A stretch of DNA of 13,532 bases. Origin: Clostridium sp. CAG:768 (GTDB taxonomy: Bacteria > Cyanobacteriota > Vampirovibrionia > Gastranaerophilales > Gastranaerophilaceae). The DNA is taken from contig FR899626.1 of assembly GCA_000437435.1 (NCBI GenBank), forward strand, positions 1 to 13,532. Direction: 5' to 3'. The translations under genes were made by a program, and so were the position numbers. Below, in pieces: positions 7,363 to 13,154 of this stretch. The notes below the pieces were generated by a model that ran no database searches, was not told the origin of the DNA, and worked only from the letters and a program-made list of their open reading frames with translations. Each line of letters begins with the position of its first letter. Within the stretch, counting starts at the first letter, position 1.

Positions 7363-7371
7363 ATTCTAGCA
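7363..7371 (-). promoter_or_regulatory. Extended -10 promoter of the yebC operon
   Basis: On the minus strand TGC-TAGAAT is an extended -10 element 38 bases upstream of the yebC ATG. The -35 region is poor, as often tolerated with a TGn extension. Transcription would start near 7356 and give a leader of about 30 bases carrying the AGAGG ribosome binding site. Confidence 0.55.
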
Positions 7372-7421
7372 CAAAAACTTTAGAATAAAGATATAGTAAA
7401 GAAATTTGTCAGTAAGGTCCA

Positions 7422-7446
7422 GAAAATTTTTAATTTAAAAATTTTC
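7422..7446 (-). terminator. AT-rich palindromic terminator of the PHP gene
   Basis: Two perfect 12-base arms, GAAAATTTTTAA (7422-7433) and TTAAAAATTTTC (7435-7446), flank a single central base. The palindrome straddles the stop codon of the PHP gene (7430-7432). Its stem is weak in G+C but long, with an internal T run, so it may end transcription in either direction. An alternative is a protein-binding palindrome. Confidence 0.45.
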
Positions 7447-8047
7447 CATGTAAATCTGTACCTCCTGTTTTTATGAGGTTATATTTATCTGCAATTCTTT
7501 CTACTTCTTTTGCAGTGTGGAATTTAATAATTCCTCTATGGCGTTTATATGGGTAATACACTTCAATTCCGTCAAGCCCGTATGAAATGAGTTTTTTTAC
7601 AAATTTTTCAAGATTTATAGCCCAACAACATGCAGGGTGTGCTAATACAGCAATTCCTCCTGCATTATGGATTGCTTGAATAAGTTTTTTAATGTCTCGA
7701 GTTGAAAAAATTCTTATTATATCTAATTCTGTTTCTTTTTTGTTTCTGGCACAGAATGATAATAATTCTGTGTTATTTACATCAATATCATATGCTAATA
7801 GGTGCATAAATACATAACCGCACCATACATCAAATTCAACTCCGGGGATTATAATATCTTCATTTAGAATGCCTGTTTTATGATAGGCTTCAAGTGTATT
7901 ATGATCGCAAAATGCAATTTTTTTATATCCAAGTTCTTTTGCTTGTTTAAGTATTTCATTTACATCTCCTTCACCGTCTGAAAATGTTGAATGGAGATGT
8001 AGATTAACTTTTTTATTTATAAAATCTTCTTTTGTGAAATTTTTCAT
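7430..8047 (-). CDS. Compact PHP-domain phosphoesterase
   Basis: This is a polymerase and histidinol phosphatase (PHP) fold metal-dependent hydrolase resembling the 3',5'-nucleoside bisphosphate phosphatase/RNase AM (Rnm, YciV) group. Predicted metal ligands are all visible: H17-L-H19 in NLHLHSTFSDGEG, D24, D48-H49 in FCDHNT, E71 in PGVEF, H137 in LAHP, and D198-L-H200 in GGTDLHG. GIEVYYPYKRHRG also matches the family. At 205 residues it is clearly shorter than the usual 270-290. The insert between the Glu and AHP motifs is reduced, and the chain ends five residues after the last His. The ATG at 8047 has no ribosome binding site; a TTG at 8071 would add eight residues. A TATAAT 15 bases before the ATG suggests a very short leader. 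The substrate cannot be told from sequence. Confidence 0.85.
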   Translation of the reverse strand: MKNFTKEDFINKKVNLHLHSTFSDGEGDVNEILKQAKELGYKKIAFCDHNTLEAYHKTGILNEDIIIPGVEFDVWCGYVFMHLLAYDIDVNNTELLSFCARNKKETELDIIRIFSTRDIKKLIQAIHNAGGIAVLAHPACCWAINLEKFVKKLISYGLDGIEVYYPYKRHRGIIKFHTAKEVERIADKYNLIKTGGTDLHGKFLN

Positions 8048-8060
8048 ATTTGTACTAAAA

Positions 8061-8074
8061 TTATTATACAATAA
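8061..8074. promoter_or_regulatory. Near-palindromic, possibly bidirectional -10 between divergent genes
   Basis: The 14-base block TTATTATACAATAA is palindromic except for the central pair. On the minus strand it reads TTATTGTATAATAA, giving TATAAT (8063-8068) 15 bases before the PHP ATG. On the plus strand it gives TATACA or TACAAT about 30 bases before the membrane protein start at 8099. Shared symmetrical -10 elements driving both strands are known in bacteria. No convincing -35 is seen either way. Confidence 0.4.
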
Positions 8075-8089
8075 ATGAAATTTTTTTAC

Positions 8090-8094
8090 AGGAG
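8090..8094 (+). promoter_or_regulatory. Ribosome binding site deciding the start at 8099
   Basis: AGGAG lies four bases before the ATG at 8099. It rules against the upstream in-frame ATG at 8075, which has no such site and would fall just next to the promoter block. Confidence 0.7.
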
Positions 8095-8098
8095 AGAT

Positions 8099-9097
8099 AT
8101 GGCAAAAGAAGATAAAAGTGTTTGGTTAATATTTTTTGAAGGTATAAAAATTTATGCATTGAATATTCATAAATTTTTCTTATACATGGCTTTTCCTGTT
8201 TTGGGACAGTTATTAGGTCTTTTTATGATATTTGGCTTAACTTATTGGTATACGGAAAATTTTCAGGATTTAACCGTTAAATATCCAGCTTTAAATGATT
8301 TTTCAACAATGCTTTTATGTATAATTCTTTCAGTTGTGCCAGGTTTGTTAATTTGGGCAAGAGCGTTTTGGGATTATTTAGTATCTTATGGTGCATTAAA
8401 TTCCATGACTGACGGGTATTTGAATACAGGGAGAGTTTATGATTTTAAAGCTCATAATTCAGTAGTTACTAAAAAGACTTTTTCTTTTATTGTTCTTTGG
8501 TTTTTGTTTAGTATATTTACAATTATTTCTGTAATTCCTGTTTTTTGGATTATAGGTTTTGTATTTTTTATTTATTTTATACTTATATTTCAAGTGTTTA
8601 CATTTGAAAATGGCTTATCTCCTATTGGTTATTTCAGAAGAAGTTTGCAGTTAGTAAAAGGAAAATTTTCAAGAACATTTTTATTAATGACTTTATTGAC
8701 TATTTTTACTTATTATTTTTTGACTGCAGGTTTAGGTGTAGTATTTGATGCTCTTAATTTAACAAAACCTATCGCAAAAATGTTTGAGGCTTGGTCTTAT
8801 TCTTTGCCTCTAGAATATATAGAAAAATTTAATATTACTCCAACATTTATTGGAAATGAACTTGTAAAACAAATTATATTTTTCTTGGTAATTGGTTTTA
8901 CTTTACCAATAAGAAGTATTTGTTGGACGTTGTGGTATAACAATTTAGCAACTGATGATATGCCAGTGGAAAAAACTCAGCGTAAGCCTAGAAAAAATAG
9001 CTCTAAAAAAGTTGTTGCAAAGACTTTCAAGATTGAAAAACGAGGTATTGATCCAGAAATAATAAGACGTGCAAGATTGGAAGATGATGAGTACTAA
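8099..9097 (+). CDS. Multi-pass membrane protein of unknown function (332 residues)
   Basis: Hydrophobicity suggests about six membrane segments, near residues 26-50, 70-90, 128-147, 149-168, 192-215 and 257-280. They are followed by a soluble, strongly basic C-terminal tail (KTQRKPRKNSSKKVVAK) ending in an acidic LEDDEY. Between segments 4 and 5 lies FENGLSPIGYFRRSLQLVKG. It resembles the Eg.sp..al.rS..L.kG.f motif of the membrane domain of glycerophosphodiester phosphodiesterases and other small DUF membrane families. No catalytic GDPD domain is attached. I can offer no function beyond inner-membrane protein. It is the first plus-strand gene. The zinc-ribbon gene starts three bases after its stop, and rph follows, so the three are probably one transcript. 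Confidence 0.8.
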   Translation: MAKEDKSVWLIFFEGIKIYALNIHKFFLYMAFPVLGQLLGLFMIFGLTYWYTENFQDLTVKYPALNDFSTMLLCIILSVVPGLLIWARAFWDYLVSYGALNSMTDGYLNTGRVYDFKAHNSVVTKKTFSFIVLWFLFSIFTIISVIPVFWIIGFVFFIYFILIFQVFTFENGLSPIGYFRRSLQLVKGKFSRTFLLMTLLTIFTYYFLTAGLGVVFDALNLTKPIAKMFEAWSYSLPLEYIEKFNITPTFIGNELVKQIIFFLVIGFTLPIRSICWTLWYNNLATDDMPVEKTQRKPRKNSSKKVVAKTFKIEKRGIDPEIIRRARLEDDEY

Positions 9098-9100
9098 ATT

Positions 9101-9334
9101 ATGTTTATTTGTAAAAATTGCAAATCTATAGATAAATTTGAATTAATGTTTTCTCCTGATTACAGAGGGGATAAAGTATTTTTGCAAGAATATAATGAAG
9201 ATGGTGATATTGTGATTACAGTAGACGGTTATAAGTTTATTCCTGATTTGCAATTTATGAATGACCATGCTGTATGCAAATATTGCGGACAGATTTATAT
9301 GTGGGATTATGAAGGTAAAAATTATAATTTATAA
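9101..9334 (+). CDS. Small zinc-ribbon-like protein (77 residues)
   Basis: Two Cys pairs, C4-KN-C7 at the very N-terminus (MFICKNC) and C59-KY-C62-G near the C-terminus, suggest one zinc ribbon. Between them lie about 50 residues of alternating polar and hydrophobic, likely beta, sequence containing acidic runs. It has no signal peptide or membrane segment, so it is cytosolic. The start is three bases after the membrane protein stop with no clear ribosome binding site, which points to translational coupling. The stop lies 12 bases before rph. The reading frame is short, but the four well-placed Cys and tight packing support a real gene. Nucleic-acid or ribosome binding is possible but not shown. 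Confidence 0.72.
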   Translation: MFICKNCKSIDKFELMFSPDYRGDKVFLQEYNEDGDIVITVDGYKFIPDLQFMNDHAVCKYCGQIYMWDYEGKNYNL

Positions 9335-9346
9335 GGAAGGGTAAAA

Positions 9347-10051
9347 ATGAAAAGAGAAGGCAGAGCAAATAACGAAACTAGAGAAATCAAGTTTATAAAA
9401 GATTATACAAAACATGCATTAGGTTCTGTTTTGGTTCAATTTGGAGATACAAAAGTAATTACGACAGCTTCTGTTGAAGAAGGAAAACCAAAATGGATGG
9501 ATAAGGAAGAAAAAAGGGGCTGGGTAACAGCAGAATATTCTCTTTTGCCTTCTGCTCCAAATACAAGATGTCAAAGAGAAAGAACGAAAATCTCAGGAAG
9601 AACTCAGGAAATTCAAAGACTTATTGGTAGAAGTTTAAGAGCTTGTGTTGATTTAGAAAAAATGCCGGATCTAACAATTACAATTGATGCAGATGTAATC
9701 CAAGCTGATGGTGGTACTAGAACTGCAAGTATTTGTGGTGGCTTTTTAGCTTTAAAAATTGCAATTGAAAAATTGTTGACAAACGGCACTTTGAAAGAAA
9801 ATCCTATAATAGAGCCAATTGGAGCAATATCTGCTGGTATTGTAGATGGAGAGGTTAGACTTGATTTAGATTATATAGAAGATTCTCACGCTCAAGTTGA
9901 TAGTAATGTTGTTCTCACAAAAAGCGGGAAAATTATTGAATTTCAAACAACTGCAGAAGGTGAACCTTATGAACAATCTCAAATGTTGGAAATTTTTAAT
10001 GTCGCTCAAGAAGGAATAAAAAAAATAGTTGCGATGTATGATTTAGTTTAG
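9347..10051 (+). CDS. rph: Ribonuclease PH
   Basis: RNase PH is the phosphorolytic exonuclease that trims tRNA 3' ends and some rRNA precursors. The 234-residue protein has the family start MKREGRANNETREIKF and continues with HALGSVLVQFGDTKVITTAS, GWVTAEYSLLPSAPNTR and ISGRTQEIQRLIGRSLRA. The phosphate-binding motif GGTRTAS has R125 and T126, and GAISAGIVDGEVRLDLDY and EFQTTAEGEPY follow. AAGGAAGGG before the ATG is a good ribosome binding site. The length is normal. The frequent neighbour rdgB is not downstream; instead a promoter inside the last codons of rph starts the next transcript. With pnp at the left edge, the window carries both phosphorolytic 3' exonucleases. Confidence 0.97.
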   Translation: MKREGRANNETREIKFIKDYTKHALGSVLVQFGDTKVITTASVEEGKPKWMDKEEKRGWVTAEYSLLPSAPNTRCQRERTKISGRTQEIQRLIGRSLRACVDLEKMPDLTITIDADVIQADGGTRTASICGGFLALKIAIEKLLTNGTLKENPIIEPIGAISAGIVDGEVRLDLDYIEDSHAQVDSNVVLTKSGKIIEFQTTAEGEPYEQSQMLEIFNVAQEGIKKIVAMYDLV

Positions 10052-10057
10052 TATAAT
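10029..10057 (+). promoter_or_regulatory. Promoter within the end of rph
   Basis: TTGCGA (10029-10034) and a perfect TATAAT (10052-10057) are separated by exactly 17 bases. This is the best sigma-70-type promoter in the window. Transcription would start near 10064 and give a leader of about 60 bases for the two exported coiled-coil proteins. The -35 lies in the last rph codons. Confidence 0.65.
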
Positions 10058-10095
10058 ATTTCATTATTACAGAGAAAGGTTGTTATTTAATAATT

Positions 10096-10113
10096 GCTTG
10101 ACTAAAAGTCAGC
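10096..10113 (+). promoter_or_regulatory. Small stem-loop before the first exported-protein gene
   Basis: TGACT (10099-10103) and AGTCA (10107-10111) pair around AAA. The stem is extended by GC/GC outside a one-base bulge and ends next to the AGAAAGGGG ribosome binding site. No T-run follows, so it is not a terminator. It could modulate translation or stabilise the mRNA; this is inference. Confidence 0.35.
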
Positions 10114-10126
10114 AGAAAGGGGAAAA

Positions 10127-10432
10127 ATGAAAAAATTACTAATTGCATCATTAATTCTTGTTATGGGTAGTGCCGCAGCAGTTTATGCCGCAGATTCTCA
10201 ACCTACTACATACACTGAACGTCTAATTCAAAAACATACTCAAAAGATTGTAGATAAGGAAAAACAATTACAAGAACAGCAAAAAGCAAGAGAAGAAGCT
10301 CGTCAAAAACAAAAAGAAGAATTTCAAAAGAAATTAGAAGCTGATAAAAAAGCTCGTGAAGATGCTGCAAATGCAAGAAAACAAAAAATTGAACAAAAGA
10401 AACAATTATTTAACCAATTAATTTCTGAATAA
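10127..10432 (+). CDS. Small exported coiled-coil protein A (101 residues)
   Basis: A classical signal peptide (MKKLLIASLILVMGSAAAVYA) is followed by a probable signal peptidase I site at residue 21 or 22. The mature part is about 80 residues, almost all Lys, Glu, Gln, Ala and Arg, and is predicted to be one continuous charged helix or coiled coil. It has no Cys and no lipobox. It ends KKQLFNQLISE. AAAGGGG precedes the ATG. A similar gene follows 24 bases later: both share VYAA-acidic-SQ at residues 19-25 and a KKQ(L)F..L tail, so they look like tandem paralogues. Location would be the periplasm or cell surface. I do not recognise a family; such composition hinders homology detection. Confidence 0.82.
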   Translation: MKKLLIASLILVMGSAAAVYAADSQPTTYTERLIQKHTQKIVDKEKQLQEQQKAREEARQKQKEEFQKKLEADKKAREDAANARKQKIEQKKQLFNQLISE

Positions 10433-10456
10433 CTTTAATTAATAAGGAGAATTATT

Positions 10457-10780
10457 ATGAAAAAGAAATTAGCTGCGTTATTAGCAATAGCTGTTATGTC
10501 TATGTCATCAGTTTACGCTGCTGAATCTCAAGGCCCGATTTCAAGATGGCTTGATGGAGTAACAGGAAAAGTTGCAAAGAAAGAGCAATCTGCTTATCAA
10601 AAGCAACAAGAAAAACAACAAAAAATTGCAGCAAAGAAAAAAGCAAGAGAACAAAAACTAGCTAAAAAAAGAGCAAAAGCAAAACAAAAAGAATTGGAAA
10701 GAAAAAAGAAAGCTGCAGAAAGACAAAAAAGAGTAGAGAAAAAGAAAAAGCAGTTTAAAGAATTATTTTCAAAAGATTAA
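10457..10780 (+). CDS. Small exported Lys-rich coiled-coil protein B (107 residues)
   Basis: The signal peptide (MKKKLAALLAIAVMSMSSVYA) has the same cleavage context as the preceding gene (VYA-AESQ). The mature part begins with a short neutral stretch, GPISRWLDGVTGK, and then becomes extremely basic, with runs of Lys, Arg, Gln and Ala up to KKKKQFKELFSKD. Its high positive charge contrasts with the more balanced charge of the first protein. A good AAGGAG site lies eight bases before the ATG. A strong terminator follows the stop. It could bind polyanions such as nucleic acid, LPS or teichoic-like polymers, or pair as a coiled coil with protein A. No function is known to me. Confidence 0.82.
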   Translation: MKKKLAALLAIAVMSMSSVYAAESQGPISRWLDGVTGKVAKKEQSAYQKQQEKQQKIAAKKKAREQKLAKKRAKAKQKELERKKKAAERQKRVEKKKKQFKELFSKD

Positions 10781-10784
10781 TTGC

Positions 10785-10814
10785 AAAAAGGTACTTTTTA
10801 AAAGTACCTTTTTT
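10785..10814 (+). terminator. Strong intrinsic terminator after exported-protein pair
   Basis: A 12-bp stem (10785-10796 with 10802-10813, core AAGGTACTT/AAGTACCTT) has a five-base loop and runs into TTTTTT. It lies four bases after the stop of protein B and insulates the ilvB-like gene. The A-tract on the left flank makes it potentially bidirectional. Confidence 0.9.
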
Positions 10815-10846
10815 GCATTCATTATATCTCTGTGATACAATTATTG

Positions 10847-10852
10847 TATAAT
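10847..10852 (+). promoter_or_regulatory. Candidate -10 box of the ilvB-like gene
   Basis: A perfect TATAAT lies in TTATTGTATAAT, 15 bases before the ATG. A start point about seven bases downstream would leave a leader of only about eight bases and remove the GGAG at 10854-10857. Either the transcript is nearly leaderless or the real promoter is further upstream. The same 12-base string at the same distance precedes the PHP gene. Confidence 0.4.
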
Positions 10853-10867
10853 TGGAGTTAATTATAT

Positions 10868-12487
10868 ATGCAGACTTTAACAAAGACTCTTACTGGGGCA
10901 CAAATAGTAATAGAAACCTTAGGAAAATTAGGAGTAGATTCAATTTTTGGCTATCCTGGAGGAATTGTGCTCGGTGTTTATGATGAGCTATCAAAGCAGA
11001 ATAAAATAAAACATTATTTGATGCGTCACGAACAAGCTGCAGTGCACGCAGCTGAAGGGTATTCAAGAGTGAGTGGTAAATGCGGTGTGGCTCTTGTGAC
11101 TTCAGGACCTGGAGCTACAAATATTGTAACTGGGGTAGCAAATGCTTATCTTGACGGGTATCCTCTTGTTGTTATTACTGGTCAGGTATCTGCAGATTTA
11201 TTGCATAAGGATGCATTTCAAGAAGTTGATATTATAGATATTACGAAATCTTGTACGAAAGCTAATTTTCAGGTAAAAGATGTAAAAGATTTACAAAAAA
11301 TATTAATTGATGCTTTTTCTATTGCAACATCAGGGAAGCAAGGACCTGTTGTTGTTGATATTACAAAAAATGTTTTCTCTGAGAAAGCCGATTATGATAA
11401 TTCATTAGATAAATACTCTATTGAATCTAAAATGTCTGATATTGACTTAGATTATGCTATTAAAACTATTTTATCTGCAAAAAATCCTTTAATTATTGTA
11501 GGTGGTGGAGTTGTTTTATCAGATGCTTCAAATGAAATTTATGAGTTTGCTAAATTATTAGATATCCCAGTAGTATCAACTATGATGGGCTTAGGAGCAT
11601 ATCCTTCTGATGATAAAAATTATTTAGGAATGGTAGGTATTTTTGGTCATCCTTCTGCTAATAAAGCAGTAAGAGATAGTGATTTAATTTTTGCTGTTGG
11701 TGCAAGGTTTAATGATCGGATTAGATGCTGTTTCCCAAATAATGAGTTAGGGAAAAAACTTATTCATTTAGATATTAATAATTCTGAAATATCAAGAGTC
11801 GTACCAGCTTCAATAGCTCTTATTGGGGATGCAAAAAAAATATTAAGTTTGATGATTTTGAAGTTAAAAAATTTGTCTACTAGGAGCAATATTTCTTGGA
11901 CAGATGATTTGCAATTTAAAAATGTTACCCCATTAAAACGTTCTGAAAATATGCATTCTTTTGAAGTGATGCAAGAAATTAGCAATTATATAAAAGATAA
12001 AGATATTGTTATAACAACGGAAGTAGGACAACATCAAGTTTGGGCTTCTAGGTATTTAGAGTTTAATGCACCCAGAAAATTTATAACCTCAGGAGGGTTG
12101 GGTACAATGGGATTTGGTTTCCCTGCTGCAATCGGTGCTTCTGTTGCAAATAAAGAACCTGTTATCTGTATTGCTGGAGATGGGTCTTTTCAGATGAATA
12201 TGCAAGAATTAGCTGTTTGTGTGGATTACAATTTACCTGTAAAAGTATTTATTTTTGATAATGGTTATTTAGGTATGGTAAGACAATTCCAAGAAAAACA
12301 GTGCGATGAGAGATATTTTGCAACTCAAATATCTAATCCGAATTTTCTTAAATTAGCGGAATCTTTTGGGGCAAAAGCTATAAGAGTAGATAGATTAGAA
12401 GATGTTAACAGTGCAATAGATTTTGCATTTACGACTTGTGGACCTGTGTTAATAGATTTTGTTATAGAACAAAAGGAGCTTTTATAA
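10868..12487 (+). CDS. ilvB: Acetolactate synthase large subunit, divergent (539 residues)
   Basis: This is a ThDP enzyme that condenses two pyruvates to acetolactate (or pyruvate with 2-oxobutyrate) at the start of branched-chain amino-acid synthesis. Visible features: TGAQIVIETLGKLGVDSIFGYPGG at the N-terminus (residues 9-32), catalytic E55 in RHEQAAVHAAEGYSR, SGPGATN, GQV....DAFQEVD, a central cofactor-type domain with IIVGGG and GARFNDR, and the ThDP motif GDGS (437) to DN (464-465). It matches the anabolic rather than the AlsS type. Several usually conserved positions differ: YPGG-I33 for A, QV-S108 for P, ARF-N282-DR for D, RQ-F474 for W, and GIFG for GMHG. The C-terminus is short. No small subunit ilvN and no ilvC follow in the window. 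A related ThDP enzyme with another substrate cannot be excluded. Confidence 0.85.
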   Translation: MQTLTKTLTGAQIVIETLGKLGVDSIFGYPGGIVLGVYDELSKQNKIKHYLMRHEQAAVHAAEGYSRVSGKCGVALVTSGPGATNIVTGVANAYLDGYPLVVITGQVSADLLHKDAFQEVDIIDITKSCTKANFQVKDVKDLQKILIDAFSIATSGKQGPVVVDITKNVFSEKADYDNSLDKYSIESKMSDIDLDYAIKTILSAKNPLIIVGGGVVLSDASNEIYEFAKLLDIPVVSTMMGLGAYPSDDKNYLGMVGIFGHPSANKAVRDSDLIFAVGARFNDRIRCCFPNNELGKKLIHLDINNSEISRVVPASIALIGDAKKILSLMILKLKNLSTRSNISWTDDLQFKNVTPLKRSENMHSFEVMQEISNYIKDKDIVITTEVGQHQVWASRYLEFNAPRKFITSGGLGTMGFGFPAAIGASVANKEPVICIAGDGSFQMNMQELAVCVDYNLPVKVFIFDNGYLGMVRQFQEKQCDERYFATQISNPNFLKLAESFGAKAIRVDRLEDVNSAIDFAFTTCGPVLIDFVIEQKELL

Positions 12488-12493
12488 CTAATT

Positions 12494-13120
12494 ATGGCGA
12501 ATAAAAAAAGGCTTTTAATTTTTACTTTTATATATATAATTGTTGTTTTATGCGTTGCAACATATTATACTTGTATATTTATAAATAAAGCAGCAGTTGT
12601 TTCTTTTAAAAAGTTATATGCTGATTATTCTCAGGCTTTAAATTTTACAGTTGCTCAAATGGGTGGAGATATTTCTTGTTACTATAGTTTGGATAAGTCA
12701 GTTAAAAGTGATTTTTCAGGTTGCGAAAGATTTTATAAAAAATTTGCAACGAATTTGAAAGTTCAAAAGTATTGTAAAAATAAGGCGTTAGAAAATCGTT
12801 GTATCCCTGTTTATCAGGCTTATGCAAAAACTCCATCTTGTGCAGGTTTTTCAGAAAGTATGATGAATAAATATAATCAATCTTTTGTTATGTATGATAA
12901 TACTAACTTGACTGTATTTAATAAACCTGCAAATTCCCCAAAACCTATGTTTGCAGTAGATAGTAATGGATTGTTATTCCCTAATAAGACTGGATATGAT
13001 TTATTTAGCCTTGTTATTGTTCGGAATATTAACGGGAATTATACTTTTCATCCGAATGTTACTTATTGTTTGCCAAGGGAAAAAGGTGGTATTAAAAATA
13101 TTCAAGATGTTTACAAATAA
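12494..13120 (+). CDS. Membrane-anchored pilin-like protein (208 residues)
   Basis: A short basic N-terminus (MANKKRLL) leads into one membrane helix (about 8-30). The outside part then begins with the amphipathic KKLYADYSQALNFTV typical of what follows the hydrophobic helix in pseudopilins. The C-terminal region has VD156-S-NG-LLFPNK-TGYDLF, resembling the D.NG...PNK.G.D.F signature of type II secretion/type IV pilin-like proteins. Two Cys lie in or next to the helix (20, 27) and several in the ectodomain (62, 77, 94, 103, 116, 192), suggesting disulfides. The canonical prepilin cleavage motif (G-F-T-L-x-E) is absent, so it is probably a retained bitopic protein. The gene begins six bases after ilvB with only a distant AGGAG and may be coupled to it. 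Assignment to pilins is moderate. Confidence 0.68.
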   Translation: MANKKRLLIFTFIYIIVVLCVATYYTCIFINKAAVVSFKKLYADYSQALNFTVAQMGGDISCYYSLDKSVKSDFSGCERFYKKFATNLKVQKYCKNKALENRCIPVYQAYAKTPSCAGFSESMMNKYNQSFVMYDNTNLTVFNKPANSPKPMFAVDSNGLLFPNKTGYDLFSLVIVRNINGNYTFHPNVTYCLPREKGGIKNIQDVYK

Positions 13121-13124
13121 TATA

Positions 13125-13154
13125 ATTCTCAAATGTTTTAATCCATTTGAGAAT
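13125..13154. terminator. Inverted repeat between convergent genes
   Basis: ATTCTCAAATG (13125-13135) and CATTTGAGAAT (13144-13154) are perfect 11-base arms around an eight-base loop. The repeat lies just after the pilin-like gene and overlaps the last codons and stop of the glycosylase gene. The T-richness downstream is moderate on both strands (CTCTTTTAATTT on plus). It is most likely a bidirectional terminator. Confidence 0.55.
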
